Shown here: one piece after another, positions 55,957 to 64,000 of the stretch
Layout: each line of letters begins with the position of its first letter
Position numbering within the stretch: position 1 is the stretch's first letter
Assembly: GCF_035984415.1 (NCBI RefSeq)
Contig: NZ_CP130720.1
Location: forward strand, 4,960,001-5,024,000
DNA: 64,000 bases
Direction of reading: 5' to 3'
Source of the DNA: Streptomyces sp. NBC_01296
GTDB taxonomy: Bacteria; Actinomycetota; Actinomycetes; Streptomycetales; Streptomycetaceae
Position numbers and translations under genes: made by a program
Notes under the pieces: generated by a model
Databases searched by the model: none
What the model was told of the DNA's origin: nothing
What the model saw: the letters and a program-made list of their open reading frames with translations, nothing else

Positions 55957-58719
55957 GTGTCGTCGAGACGGATTCTCCGAGTGAACCGACACCTGATGCG
56001 CGCCGCGCGAGGCTGGCCGCGTGCGCTGCTCCTCGCCCTCGCGGTGACGCTCACCGCCGCCGCGCCGACGGCCGCCGCGCCGGCCGAGCCACGGCCCAGC
56101 GCCCCGCCCTCGGCCGGCGTCCCCTCGCCCTCGGGAGGCGAGGGGACGCTGTCGCGGGCCGAGGTGAAGAAGCGTGTGGACGTGCGGGCGCTGCCCCGGC
56201 CCAAGCGCACCGCCGAGCCGCAGGCGCGGCCCAACCTCACCCCTCCGAAGCGGCGGGCGCCCGTGGGACCGATGCGACAGCCGAGCCTGCCGGTCACCAC
56301 CGCGCTGCTGACTCCGAAGGGCGCGACGGCGCCGAAGGCGGTGCCTTCCTCGGCCGTCGTGGAGCGGCTGAAGACGTTCCCCACACTCGGGAACGTCGAC
56401 ACCATCACCCCCTCCGACACCAATCTCGCGGTCGGGCCCACCTACATCGTCCAGGTCGTGAATCGGTCCGGCCAGATCTACGACAAGGCCGGCAGCGCGG
56501 TGGGCACGCCCTTCGACCTGGGCGCCTTCTTCGGATTCGCGGCGGACACGGGTGGGGATCCGCGGGTGCACTACGACGCGGGGTCCGGCCGGTTCTTCGC
56601 CTCGTACGAGGGGATCTTCTCGAACGGCGACGAGGTCGACGTCGCGGTCAGCGACAGCTCCGACCCCCGGGGGCACTGGACCGTCTACAACATCGGGAGC
56701 AACGCCGCCGACATCCAGCAGGACCGGCCGCTGCTCGGATACAGCAACGACAAGGTCACGCTGAGCTGGAACAACTTCGATCTCGACGCCCCCGAGGAAG
56801 AGGGGTTCCTGGGCGCGGTGAACGTGGTCGTCAACAAGGCGGACCTGCTGGCCGGCGGCACGATCAACTTCACGACGTTCGCACAGGACACCAGCCTGGA
56901 CGACACCGTCCCCGCCACCTCGCTGTCGGCGATCAACGACCAGCTCTCGATGAAGCACGACGGCACCAATGTGACGGTGTCCACGATCACCGGCGTGCCC
57001 GGCGTCAGCGCGGTCAACCGCACCCTGAACACCATCGCCATCGGGACCGCCGACCCCCCGCCGCTCGCGGTCCAGCCGGCCGGGGGTGATGCCACCATCA
57101 ACACCAACGACGGCCGGATGCTCTCGGTCGCCTGGCAGAACAACCACCTGTGGGGCGTCTTCAACGTCAGCTGCACCCCCCTGGGCGACACCGCGGTCCA
57201 CACCTGCCAGCGCTACATCCAGATCGCGACCGGCGGCGGCCAGAGCCTGGCGACCAACCTCGATCTCGGCCTCGTGGGCGGAGACATCTACTACGGCTCG
57301 TTGACCCTGAACGACGAGGACGACCTGTTCTCGGGCTTCACCGCGTCCTCGTCCACGATGTTCGCCACGGCCGTCGCGATCGGAGTACCGGGCGGCAACT
57401 TCCCGGCCACCACGTTCGGCGACTTCTACGCCGCGGGCACGGAGGCCTTCGCATGCCGCTGCAACGGCGACAGCCGCTGGGGCGACTACTCGGGCACCGC
57501 GCGCGACCCGAGCAACCCCAAGGACGTCTGGACGGTCCAGCAGATCGGAGCCACCGGCAACACCGGGATCTTCGGCGGCGACTGGGGCACCGCGATGGAC
57601 CGCGTCACGCTGTCCCCGCCGACCGTCACGAGCGTCACCCCGAACCACGCCCCCGAACTGGCCCAGTGCGTGAACACCGTGACCGTGCGCGGCACCGAGT
57701 TCCCGACGAGCGGCACCACCGTCCGCTTCGGCTCCGCGGCGGCCGCGAACGTGAACGTCATCGGACCGGAGGAACTGACCGCGCAAGTGCCCCCGCAGGC
57801 ACGCGGCACGGTGGACGTCACCGTGACCACGCCCAACGGCACCAGCCCGATCACCGCCGCCGACCGGTTCACGTACGACCCGGACGCGACCGCGCCGACC
57901 GTCACGGCGAGCATCTCGCCCGCACCGAACGGCGCCGGCTGGAACACCACCAGCCCTGCCACCGTCACCATCAGCGCCGCTGACGGTTCCTGCGGCTCCG
58001 GCATCCAGAAGATCACCTACAGCGCGAGCGGCGCCCAGCCCATCGGATCCACCGACGTGTCCGGCGGGGGCGCCTCCGTTCCGATCACGACGAACGGCGT
58101 GACCACGGTGACGTACGCCGCCACCGACAACGCCGGGAACACCTCCGCGCCGCAGACGATCACGGTGCGGCTCGACACGGTGGCGCCGTCGATCACCATC
58201 GTCCGCCCGGCGGCCGGCACCTACCTGTACCGCCAGTCGGTCACCGCGTCCTACGCGTGTACGGACGCCACCTCCGGAGTGGCGAGCTGCACCGGCACGG
58301 TGGCGAACGGCAGCCCGGTCGACACCTCGACGCTGGGCTCGCACACGTTCACCGTCAACGCCAAGGACGTCGCAACGAACCCGTCCACCAAGAGCGTCAC
58401 GTACACCGTCGCCTACCGGATCTGCCTGCTCTACGACCCGAACCGGCCGGTCCGCCTGCTCGGCCAGGTCGTGATCTCCCTGCGGATCTGCGACGCGAAC
58501 GGCAACAACCTCTCCGGCCCCGGCATCACGGTGACGGCCACCCGGATCACCGGCCCCGTCACGAGGACGGTCGGCGCCCGGATGCTCTACAGCTCGCTGA
58601 GCTCCGGCTACAGCCTTCCCGTCAGCACGCGGGGGCTGCCGAACGGCAACTACAACCTCGAGTTCACCATCAGCGGAGCGGACACCACGACCCACGTGGC
58701 GCCCTTCACCCTGCGCTGA
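55957..58719 (+). CDS. Large secreted beta-rich protein with IPT/TIG and Ig-like modules
   Basis: A 920-residue exported protein. The signal peptide (ALLLALAVTLTAAAPTAAA, cleavage near 41) is followed by a Pro/Arg-rich linker to about 135. A beta-propeller-like domain comes next (about 140-550; VAVSDSSDPRGHWTVYNIGS, SNDKVTLSWNNFDLD, RCNGDSRWGDYSGTARDPSN). Then come an IPT/TIG module (PPTVTSVTPNHAPELAQCVN), an OmpL47-like module (APTVTASISPAPNGAGWNTT), an Ig-like repeat and a C-terminal strand domain. It probably binds or cleaves an extracellular polymer; no catalytic motif is evident. GAAGGGGGGAG precedes GTG 55957. Confidence 0.85.
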   Translation: MSSRRILRVNRHLMRAARGWPRALLLALAVTLTAAAPTAAAPAEPRPSAPPSAGVPSPSGGEGTLSRAEVKKRVDVRALPRPKRTAEPQARPNLTPPKRRAPVGPMRQPSLPVTTALLTPKGATAPKAVPSSAVVERLKTFPTLGNVDTITPSDTNLAVGPTYIVQVVNRSGQIYDKAGSAVGTPFDLGAFFGFAADTGGDPRVHYDAGSGRFFASYEGIFSNGDEVDVAVSDSSDPRGHWTVYNIGSNAADIQQDRPLLGYSNDKVTLSWNNFDLDAPEEEGFLGAVNVVVNKADLLAGGTINFTTFAQDTSLDDTVPATSLSAINDQLSMKHDGTNVTVSTITGVPGVSAVNRTLNTIAIGTADPPPLAVQPAGGDATINTNDGRMLSVAWQNNHLWGVFNVSCTPLGDTAVHTCQRYIQIATGGGQSLATNLDLGLVGGDIYYGSLTLNDEDDLFSGFTASSSTMFATAVAIGVPGGNFPATTFGDFYAAGTEAFACRCNGDSRWGDYSGTARDPSNPKDVWTVQQIGATGNTGIFGGDWGTAMDRVTLSPPTVTSVTPNHAPELAQCVNTVTVRGTEFPTSGTTVRFGSAAAANVNVIGPEELTAQVPPQARGTVDVTVTTPNGTSPITAADRFTYDPDATAPTVTASISPAPNGAGWNTTSPATVTISAADGSCGSGIQKITYSASGAQPIGSTDVSGGGASVPITTNGVTTVTYAATDNAGNTSAPQTITVRLDTVAPSITIVRPAAGTYLYRQSVTASYACTDATSGVASCTGTVANGSPVDTSTLGSHTFTVNAKDVATNPSTKSVTYTVAYRICLLYDPNRPVRLLGQVVISLRICDANGNNLSGPGITVTATRITGPVTRTVGARMLYSSLSSGYSLPVSTRGLPNGNYNLEFTISGADTTTHVAPFTLR

Positions 58720-58730
58720 GCCCCGGTTCC

Positions 58731-58767
58731 CATCGGCCCGGCCCCGGACTCGCGGGCCGGGCCGATG
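58731..58767. terminator. 14-bp hairpin between converging genes
   Basis: CATCGGCCCGGCCC (58731-58744) and GGGCCGGGCCGATG (58754-58767), perfect arms with a 9-base loop. Confidence 0.88.
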
Positions 58768-58771
58768 CGCG

Positions 58772-59497
58772 TCAGGGCTTGCGGGCCAGGAGCAGCCGCC
58801 AGCGGGGGGTTCCGTCGTCCTGTCGGCCGAAGGGCTCCAGCGGGAGGGTCTCCACCGTGAAGCCGGCCGCGCGGAGGTCGGCCCGGACGCCGCCCAGCGG
58901 GAAGGTGCGGTAGTACATGACGAACGGCGGCCGCCACACGGCGTTGCGCACCCGCATCGCGGCGTCGAAGCCCGCCACCGCCCACCACACCGGGGAGGTC
59001 GGCGGGATCGGCGCCCCGATCGGGAAGGCGAAGACGCCGCCCGGGCGCAGCGCGGCGTGGACGCCGGCGAAGAGGGCGGGCCGCTCGGCCGGCAGGAAGT
59101 GCCCGAAGGCCCCGAAGCTGACGGCCAGGTCGTACGAGCCGGCCAGCTCGGGCGGCAGCGCCCGCGCGTCGGCCCGTACGAGGTCGATGCGCTCGTCGGG
59201 GTGCGCCCGCGCGGCCTCGGCCAGCATGCCCGCGCTCAGATCCACCCCGGTCACCCGGTCCCGGCACAGCCGCCGCAGCATCCCCAGCCCCGCGCCGGTC
59301 CCGCAGCACACGTCCAGCCCGTCCCCGAAGGAGCCTTCGTACTGGGCGAGCGTCTCCTCGACCGCGTCGAGCATGCGGTCCGGGGTGCGGAACGGGGTCT
59401 GGTCGAACTTGGGCGAGAGCAGGTCGTACCCGCGCTCGACGGACGAGAGGGCCTGCACGGCGAGCTCGCGGACGGTCGGTCCCTGGGAAGTGAACAC
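58772..59497 (-). CDS. SAM-dependent methyltransferase
   Basis: A 241-residue class I methyltransferase. Motif I is GLDVCCGTGAGLGMLRRLC (about residues 60-78), the acidic ribose-binding strand is TGVDLSAGMLAEA, then VRADARAL and DLAVSFGAFGHFLP. No substrate-specific domain is visible, so the acceptor is unknown. GTG 59497 is used with a modest GGCTGGG ribosome site. It lies downstream of afsS in the same direction, but a 229-bp repeat-rich gap separates them. Confidence 0.92.
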   Translation of the reverse strand: MFTSQGPTVRELAVQALSSVERGYDLLSPKFDQTPFRTPDRMLDAVEETLAQYEGSFGDGLDVCCGTGAGLGMLRRLCRDRVTGVDLSAGMLAEAARAHPDERIDLVRADARALPPELAGSYDLAVSFGAFGHFLPAERPALFAGVHAALRPGGVFAFPIGAPIPPTSPVWWAVAGFDAAMRVRNAVWRPPFVMYYRTFPLGGVRADLRAAGFTVETLPLEPFGRQDDGTPRWRLLLARKP

Positions 59498-59634
59498 GAG
59501 CCCAGCCTAATGACACGGCCCCGGCCAGGTGGGGGACGCAGGCGACGGCGGCCGCGGTGGCTCCCCCTCCGGGCCACCGCGACCGCCGTCCTTGTTGTGC
59601 TCCCCCGTCGGTCCCCCCGTGACCTCCGTCGGGA

Positions 59635-59720
59635 CCCCGTATCCCCCGTGGTCCCTCCGTTGGTCCCGGTCCCCCGTATCCCCCGTGGGACCGTCCCCCC
59701 GTCCCCCGTATCCCCCGTGG
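59635..59720. repeat. Three 17-bp direct repeats downstream of afsS
   Basis: CCCCGTATCCCCCGTGG at 59635-59651, 59672-59688 and 59704-59720, within a C-rich stretch on the + strand. It lies in the 3' untranslated region of afsS. Confidence 0.9.
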
Positions 59721-59726
59721 GACGTT

Positions 59727-59954
59727 CTACGGACGCGGGCCGGACGCGTGGTTGTCCAGCGTCACGATCTCCTCGTCCGAAGCCTTCTTGTCGAGCGGTT
59801 TGATCTCGATGCCGGAGGCGTGATTGTCCATCGGCGTGATGTCGACGCCCGGTGCAAGGCTGTCGTCGAGCGGCTTGATCTCGATGCCGGACGCGTGGTT
59901 GTCCATCGGCTTGATGTCGCCGTCGTTCGGCAGGATGTTCTCGTTCGTCGTCAT
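59727..59954 (-). CDS. afsS: AfsS-like small regulatory protein with DNHASG repeats
   Basis: A 75-residue protein with three copies of DNHASG (residues 18-23, 43-48, 67-72) spaced by I-x-P-[LM]-D segments (IKPMDNHASGIEIKPLD). In S. coelicolor afsS lies just downstream of afsR and encodes a 63-residue protein with repeated D-N-H-M-P motifs; AfsR activates it and it then stimulates antibiotic production. Position, size and the D-N-H repeats identify it here, with ASG replacing MP. AGGAG lies 6 bases before ATG 59954. A heptamer direct-repeat AfsR box precedes it. Confidence 0.85.
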   Translation of the reverse strand: MTTNENILPNDGDIKPMDNHASGIEIKPLDDSLAPGVDITPMDNHASGIEIKPLDKKASDEEIVTLDNHASGPRP

Positions 59955-60081
59955 CGGTTCTCCTGATGGATGGGTCGGGCCCGTTCGGCGATTCCCCCGC
60001 GGACCGCCGAACGGGCGGTCCTCCAGCCGACTCTCACGCCCCCCGACGCGGTGAGTCGATGTACCTATCGTGGCGGGCGGC

Positions 60082-60099
60082 GATAAACGAACGATGAAT
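60082..60099 (-). promoter_or_regulatory. Candidate AfsR box in the afsS promoter
   Basis: On the minus strand ATTCATC (60099-60093), four bases, GTTTATC (60088-60082): heptamers at 11-base period, the layout bound by SARP activators. A TAGGTA -10-like box lies 14 bases further on (60067-60062). Confidence 0.6.
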
Positions 60100-60127
60100 G
60101 CCTCGTTCATCCGCCGATCGGTGCAGC

Positions 60128-63100
60128 TCAGGCCGCTATCTCGGAAGCCAGCAGGGCCTGGACCTCGGCCAGTTCGGCCGACTTCAGCTGCTTGAAGACG
60201 ACCTCGGCATCCCGCCAGCACACCCGCGCCCGGTCCCGCTGCCCCAGCCGGCGCAGCGCCTTGCCCAGCACCGTCAGCACGGTCGCCCGCCGCCACTCCC
60301 CGCCGATGCCGCGCAGCGCGATGGCCTGCTCGGCGTGCGCGGCGGCCAGCGTGGGCCGGTGCGCGGCCAGGTGGGCCACGGCGAGCCGGAAGTGCGTCAC
60401 GCCCTCCCACAGCGGCTGCCGGTTGTCGTGGAACAGCGAGAGCGCCTCGGTGAGCTGCGTCTGCGCCTCACCGAGCCGGCCGGCCTGGGTGAGGGCGATG
60501 CCGAGCGCGTAGCGGCCATTGGCCAGGCGCAGGGTCAGGCCCATCCGGTCGTATATGGCGATGCCCTGCTCGGCGAGGTCGATGGCGCTCGTCAGCCGGC
60601 CCAGTTCGACGTGGATCCGGGAGAGGTTGCACAGCGCGCTGGCCTCGCCGATGTGGTTGCCGTCGGCGCGGAAGTTCTCGATGGCCTCCAGCAGGTACCG
60701 CTCGCCGTCGGCGTGCCGGCCCTGGTAGAGGGCGATGATCCCGCGGTCGTTGGGCGCCCAGCAGCTGGGCAGCGGGTCGCCGGCCTCGCGGGCCAGGACC
60801 ATCGCCTGCCGGGCCTCGTCGTCGGCCTCGTCGAACCGGCCCGCGACCAGGTGGACGTTGGTGAGCGTGGTCCGGGCCCGGCCCTCCGCGTGCGGGTCCT
60901 TCGCGGCGTGCGCGGCGTCGCGCAGGGCCATGGCGGCGGACTCGTACTGCTTGGAGTTGGCCCCCGACTCGGCGAGGTCCTTGGCCGCCCACAGCAGGTC
61001 CACGGCCCGGCGCAGCACGTCCGCCTGCCCGGTCGAGCGCACGGAGGCCTGCCGCACGCACGCCAGCAGCGGGTCCGCCTCGGCGTAGAGCCAGTCCAGG
61101 GCGGCGCGCGGCTCGGCGAAGCACAGGCCGGGGTAGCGGGTGGCGGACAGGTGCGCGGGGAGCCGGTCGCCGGGGCGCTCCACCGCGTACACCGCGGAGG
61201 CGGTGGCGAGGTAGAAGTCCAGCAGCCGGTCCAGGGCGGCGTCCCGCCCGCTCGGCGGCTGCTCGTCGCGGTCCGCGCAGGCGCGGGCGTAGAGGCGTAC
61301 GAGGTCGTGGAAGCGGTAGCGGCCGGGCGCGGCCGATTCGAGGAGGGAGCAGTCCACTAAGGCTTCGAGGAGGTCCTCGGTGTCGTGCTCGGGCCGGTCG
61401 AGTACGGCGGCTGCCGCGGCCAGCGAGATGTCGGGGCCGTCGGCGAGGCCGAGGAGGCGGAACGCGCGCTGCTGGGCGGGCTCGAGCTGGCCGTAGCCGA
61501 GCTCGAAGGTGGCCTTGACGGCGAGGTCGCCGGCCTGGAGCTCGTCGAGGCGGCGGCGCTCGTCGGCGAGCTTCGCGGCGAGGACGGAGACGGTCCAGGT
61601 GCGGCGCGCGGCCAGCCGGGAGGCGGCGATGCGGATGGCGAGCGGCAGGAAGCCGCAGGCGCCGACCACGTCGAGGGCGGCCTGGCGCTCGGCGCCGACC
61701 CGCTCCGCGCCCACGATCAGGGTGAACAGCTGGAGGGCCTCCTCGGGGCTCATCACGTCGAGGTCGACGAGATGGGCCCCGGCGAGGCCCGCCATGCGGA
61801 CCCGGCTGGTGACGAGGGCGGCGCAGCCCGCGGTGCCCGGCAGCAGCGGGCGGACCTGGGCGGCGTCGCGGGCGTTGTCGAGCAGGACCAGGACGCGGCG
61901 GCCGTCGAGCGTGGAGCGGTAGAGCGCGGCCCGCTCGGCGGCGGTGTCCGGGATGGCCGTGTCGGGGGTGCCGAGGGCGCGCAGGAACGAGCCGAGGACG
62001 GCGACGGGCTCGGCGGGCCGCGGCTCGGTGCCCTGGAGGTCGACGTAGAGCTGGCCGTCGGGGAAGTGCGGGCGGGCGGCGTGCGCGACGTGCACGGCGA
62101 GGGTGGTCTTGCCGACGCCGCCGATCCCGGCGAGCGCGGAGACGGCCATGACCTGGCTCCCGACGCCGGACAGGATCTCGCCGAGCTCGTTGACGAAGGT
62201 GGCGCGGCCGGTGAAGTCGGCGACGGTGGCGGGCAATTGGGCGGGCCTCACGTGTGCGGGCGCGGCGGCCGGGGCCGGGTCTTCGGCGCGGGCGAGTTCG
62301 GCGTCCGCGCGCAGGATGCGCTGCTGGAGCGCGGAGAGTTCGGGCCGGGGGTCGACGCCGAGTTCGTCGGCGAGGAGCCGGCGGGTGTCGGCGTACACGG
62401 CGAGGGCCTCGGCCTGCCGGCCGCTGCGGTACAGGGCGAGCATGAGGAGCTCGCGCAGGCGTTCCTGCAGCGGGTGCGCGGCGGTGAGGGCGGTCAGCTC
62501 GGAGACGGCCTCGGCATGGTGGCCGAGCTCGAGGTCGAGGTCGAGGCGGGTCTCGAGCAGCTGGAGGTGCCATTCGGCGAGCCGGGTGCGCTCGGTCTCG
62601 GCGTGCGGTCCGGGGACCCCGGCGAGCGGTTCGCCGTCCCACAGGTCGAGGGCGCGGGCGAGCAGCGTACGGGCGAGGGTGCGGTCGCCGGCGGTGCGGG
62701 CCCGGTCGGCGTCGGCGGCGAGGCTGCGGGCGACGCCGAGGTCGAGGGCGCCGGCGGGGGTGCGGATGGCGTAGCCGCCGGACTCGCTGACGAGCATGCC
62801 GGGCGCGAGGACCTTGCGCAGGCGGGAGGCGTACGTACGGATGGTGGCGAGGGCCTGCTGGGGCGGGTCCTCGCCCCAGATGGCGTCGATCAGCTCGGGC
62901 GCGGTGGCGGTACGGCCGCCGCGCAGCAGGAGCGCGGCGAGCAGGGCGCGCTGCTGGGGGGTGCCGGAGGGCAGCACCTCGCTGCCGCGCCAGGCGCGGA
63001 TGGGCCCGAGGACGGCGAAGCGGGTGGCGGTGGGGGCGGGAGCGGGGTGCGCGTCGTCGGCGCCGGTCACGTCCGGGTCGGCGGGGGACGCGGCGCCCGG

Positions 63101-63274
63101 CGTGCGGGCCGAAGCGGCGGGCGCAGTACCGGCAGGGGCACCGCCCGCGGTGTCCGGCGCGTCGGCGGGACTGCCGGGCCGGATCCCCGCCGTGGCGTCC
63201 GGCGCGGCAGCGGAGTGGCGCCGGGCTGCCTCGGGGTGGTTCCGCTGGTGCGGGATGGCCGGTATGCCGTCCAT
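60128..63274 (-). CDS. afsR: SARP-family global regulator AfsR, with a TTA codon
   Basis: A 1048-residue regulator. A disordered Ala/Pro-rich start of about 85 residues precedes the winged-helix SARP DNA-binding domain (FAVLGPIRAWRGSEVLPSGT, about 85-180). Next come the BTAD helical domain (LLMLALYRSGRQAEALAVYA) and an NB-ARC ATPase with Walker A AGIGGVGKTTLAVHVAH (near 385) and VLVLLDNARDAAQV. A TPR array runs to the end. In S. coelicolor AfsK phosphorylates AfsR, which then activates afsS. Codon 639 (61360-61358) is TTA, within EALVDCS; afsR is therefore predicted to need the bldA tRNA. GGGGGGA lies 8 bases before ATG 63274. Confidence 0.94.
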   Translation of the reverse strand: MDGIPAIPHQRNHPEAARRHSAAAPDATAGIRPGSPADAPDTAGGAPAGTAPAASARTPGAASPADPDVTGADDAHPAPAPTATRFAVLGPIRAWRGSEVLPSGTPQQRALLAALLLRGGRTATAPELIDAIWGEDPPQQALATIRTYASRLRKVLAPGMLVSESGGYAIRTPAGALDLGVARSLAADADRARTAGDRTLARTLLARALDLWDGEPLAGVPGPHAETERTRLAEWHLQLLETRLDLDLELGHHAEAVSELTALTAAHPLQERLRELLMLALYRSGRQAEALAVYADTRRLLADELGVDPRPELSALQQRILRADAELARAEDPAPAAAPAHVRPAQLPATVADFTGRATFVNELGEILSGVGSQVMAVSALAGIGGVGKTTLAVHVAHAARPHFPDGQLYVDLQGTEPRPAEPVAVLGSFLRALGTPDTAIPDTAAERAALYRSTLDGRRVLVLLDNARDAAQVRPLLPGTAGCAALVTSRVRMAGLAGAHLVDLDVMSPEEALQLFTLIVGAERVGAERQAALDVVGACGFLPLAIRIAASRLAARRTWTVSVLAAKLADERRRLDELQAGDLAVKATFELGYGQLEPAQQRAFRLLGLADGPDISLAAAAAVLDRPEHDTEDLLEALVDCSLLESAAPGRYRFHDLVRLYARACADRDEQPPSGRDAALDRLLDFYLATASAVYAVERPGDRLPAHLSATRYPGLCFAEPRAALDWLYAEADPLLACVRQASVRSTGQADVLRRAVDLLWAAKDLAESGANSKQYESAAMALRDAAHAAKDPHAEGRARTTLTNVHLVAGRFDEADDEARQAMVLAREAGDPLPSCWAPNDRGIIALYQGRHADGERYLLEAIENFRADGNHIGEASALCNLSRIHVELGRLTSAIDLAEQGIAIYDRMGLTLRLANGRYALGIALTQAGRLGEAQTQLTEALSLFHDNRQPLWEGVTHFRLAVAHLAAHRPTLAAAHAEQAIALRGIGGEWRRATVLTVLGKALRRLGQRDRARVCWRDAEVVFKQLKSAELAEVQALLASEIAA

Positions 63275-63381
63275 CTGTCGTCCCCCCTGCCTTCCGTCGG
63301 TGTAAGGGCCAGTCTGCCCTGTGTTGCGCTTACCCGTCAGCCCGTGTCGGACCGATCGCTTCCCAATCGCCGTCCAAGTAG

Positions 63382-63396
63382 CTGACGGTTCGTCAG
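63382..63396. promoter_or_regulatory. Operator J
   Basis: CTGACGGTTCGTCAG, followed by A. Its left half doubles as the -35 box of the amidohydrolase promoter. Confidence 0.85.
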
Positions 63397-63410
63397 ATTG
63401 ACGCTACCGT
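63382..63410 (+). promoter_or_regulatory. Predicted promoter of the second amidohydrolase gene
   Basis: CTGACG (63382-63387), 17-base spacer, TACCGT (63405-63410). The start would be at or next to the ATG at 63418, implying a leaderless transcript. Confidence 0.65.
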
Positions 63411-63417
63411 GGGAGCC

Positions 63418-64000
63418 ATGGAGACCTTCCCGAAGATCATCTCGGTGGACGACCACACGGTTGAGCCTCCCCACGTCTGGCGGGACCGGCTCCCGTCCAA
63501 ATACCAGGACACCGGCCCCCGGATCGTCCGCGCCCCCTTGAAGGAAATGACCTTCCTCGGCGGCAAGTTCGCCCCCGTGATGGGCGCCAGGGGAGACGAC
63601 GGTCCGATCGGCGACTGGTGGGTCTACGAAGACCTGCACCGCCCCCTCACCCGGCTCGATACCGCCGTCGGCTACGACCGCGACGAGATCAAGCTGGAGG
63701 TGATCACGTACGAGCAGATGCGCCCGGGGTCCTTCTCGGTTCCCGAACGCCTCGCGGACATGGACGTCAACCACGTCCAGTCGGCGCTCTGCTTCCCGAC
63801 TTTCCCGCGCTTCTGCGGCCAGACCTTCACCGAAGCCAAGGACCGCGAGCTCGGCCTGCTCGGCGTACGGGCCTACAACGACTGGATGGTGGAGGAGTGG
63901 TGCGGCCCGGACGCCCGCGGCCGCCTGATCCCCCTCACCCTCATCCCGCTGTGGGACGCCCGGCTGGCCGCCGCCGAGGTCCGCCGCAACGCGGCGCGCG
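63418..64000 (+). CDS. Amidohydrolase-family (COG2159-like) protein, N-terminal part
   Basis: The gene runs off the right edge; 194 codons are visible. It starts METFPKIISVDDHTVEPPHV with the D-x-H metal-ligand motif and continues through GDWWVYEDLHRPLTRLDTAV, SALCFPTFPRFCGQTF, RAYNDWMVEEWCG and LTLIPLWDARLAAAEVRRNA. It is a close paralogue of the protein at 16443, so the pair probably act on related intermediates or as a hetero-oligomer. It is divergent from afsR and controlled by operator J. The close GGGAG (2 bases before ATG) makes a leaderless start more likely. Confidence 0.92.
   Translation, partial: METFPKIISVDDHTVEPPHVWRDRLPSKYQDTGPRIVRAPLKEMTFLGGKFAPVMGARGDDGPIGDWWVYEDLHRPLTRLDTAVGYDRDEIKLEVITYEQMRPGSFSVPERLADMDVNHVQSALCFPTFPRFCGQTFTEAKDRELGLLGVRAYNDWMVEEWCGPDARGRLIPLTLIPLWDARLAAAEVRRNAAR

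Overview
This is Streptomyces-type chromosomal DNA. It has very high GC, strong third-position GC bias, GTG and TTG starts, purine-rich ribosome sites, and only two in-frame TTA codons. From memory of family sequences, the gene content matches the region of the S. coelicolor chromosome running from the iron regulator dmdR1 to the global regulators kbpA, afsK, afsS and afsR. All identifications come from reading the sequence; no database search was run.

Layout. 1-5.8 kb: a SIS-domain gene running off the left edge, the DtxR-family regulator, an alpha/beta hydrolase with a TTA codon, an ABC exporter and a primase-like protein. 5.9-14.6 kb: an NsdA-like TPR regulator, a single-pass membrane protein with eight ATQYIPPV repeats, a substrate-binding lipoprotein, purU, an ECF-like sigma factor coupled to an unusual zinc-finger/maleylpyruvate-isomerase-fold anti-sigma candidate, and an EF-hand protein. 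14.7-19.7 kb, 24.8-37.4 kb, 39.9-43.6 kb, 51.6-55.8 kb and from 63.4 kb on: blocks of acyl-CoA catabolic genes (three acid:CoA ligases, four acyl-CoA dehydrogenases, two hydratases, two thiolase-like proteins, two DUF35 proteins, two amidohydrolases, cyclase, SDR, Zn-alcohol dehydrogenase, flavin reductase, flavin monooxygenase). Unrelated genes lie between them, including a NarL-type two-component system, an RsbW-like ATPase and a methyltransferase. 44-47.5 kb: kbpA-afsK. 48-51.6 kb: a small WXG/type VII secretion-like cluster. 56-58.7 kb: a large secreted beta-rich protein. 59.7-63.3 kb: afsS-afsR.

The main discovery is a 15-bp palindrome, consensus CTGACGGNCCGTCAG. It occurs eleven times, always just upstream of one or two of the acyl-CoA genes, and a degenerate copy covers the start codon of the TetR gene at 43002-43649. 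It joins at least nine scattered transcription units into one inferred regulon. The acyl-CoA dehydrogenases are split into two complementary subunit types and the thiolase-like proteins accompany DUF35 proteins. Both features are known from steroid side-chain degradation in mycobacteria, so I infer a dispersed pathway for a cyclic or branched acid. The substrate is unknown.

A second theme is developmental control. AfsK phosphorylates AfsR, KbpA restrains AfsK, and AfsR activates afsS (known in S. coelicolor). Here afsR itself carries a TTA codon, which would place it under the bldA leucine tRNA, and about 12 kb of other genes separate afsK from afsS.
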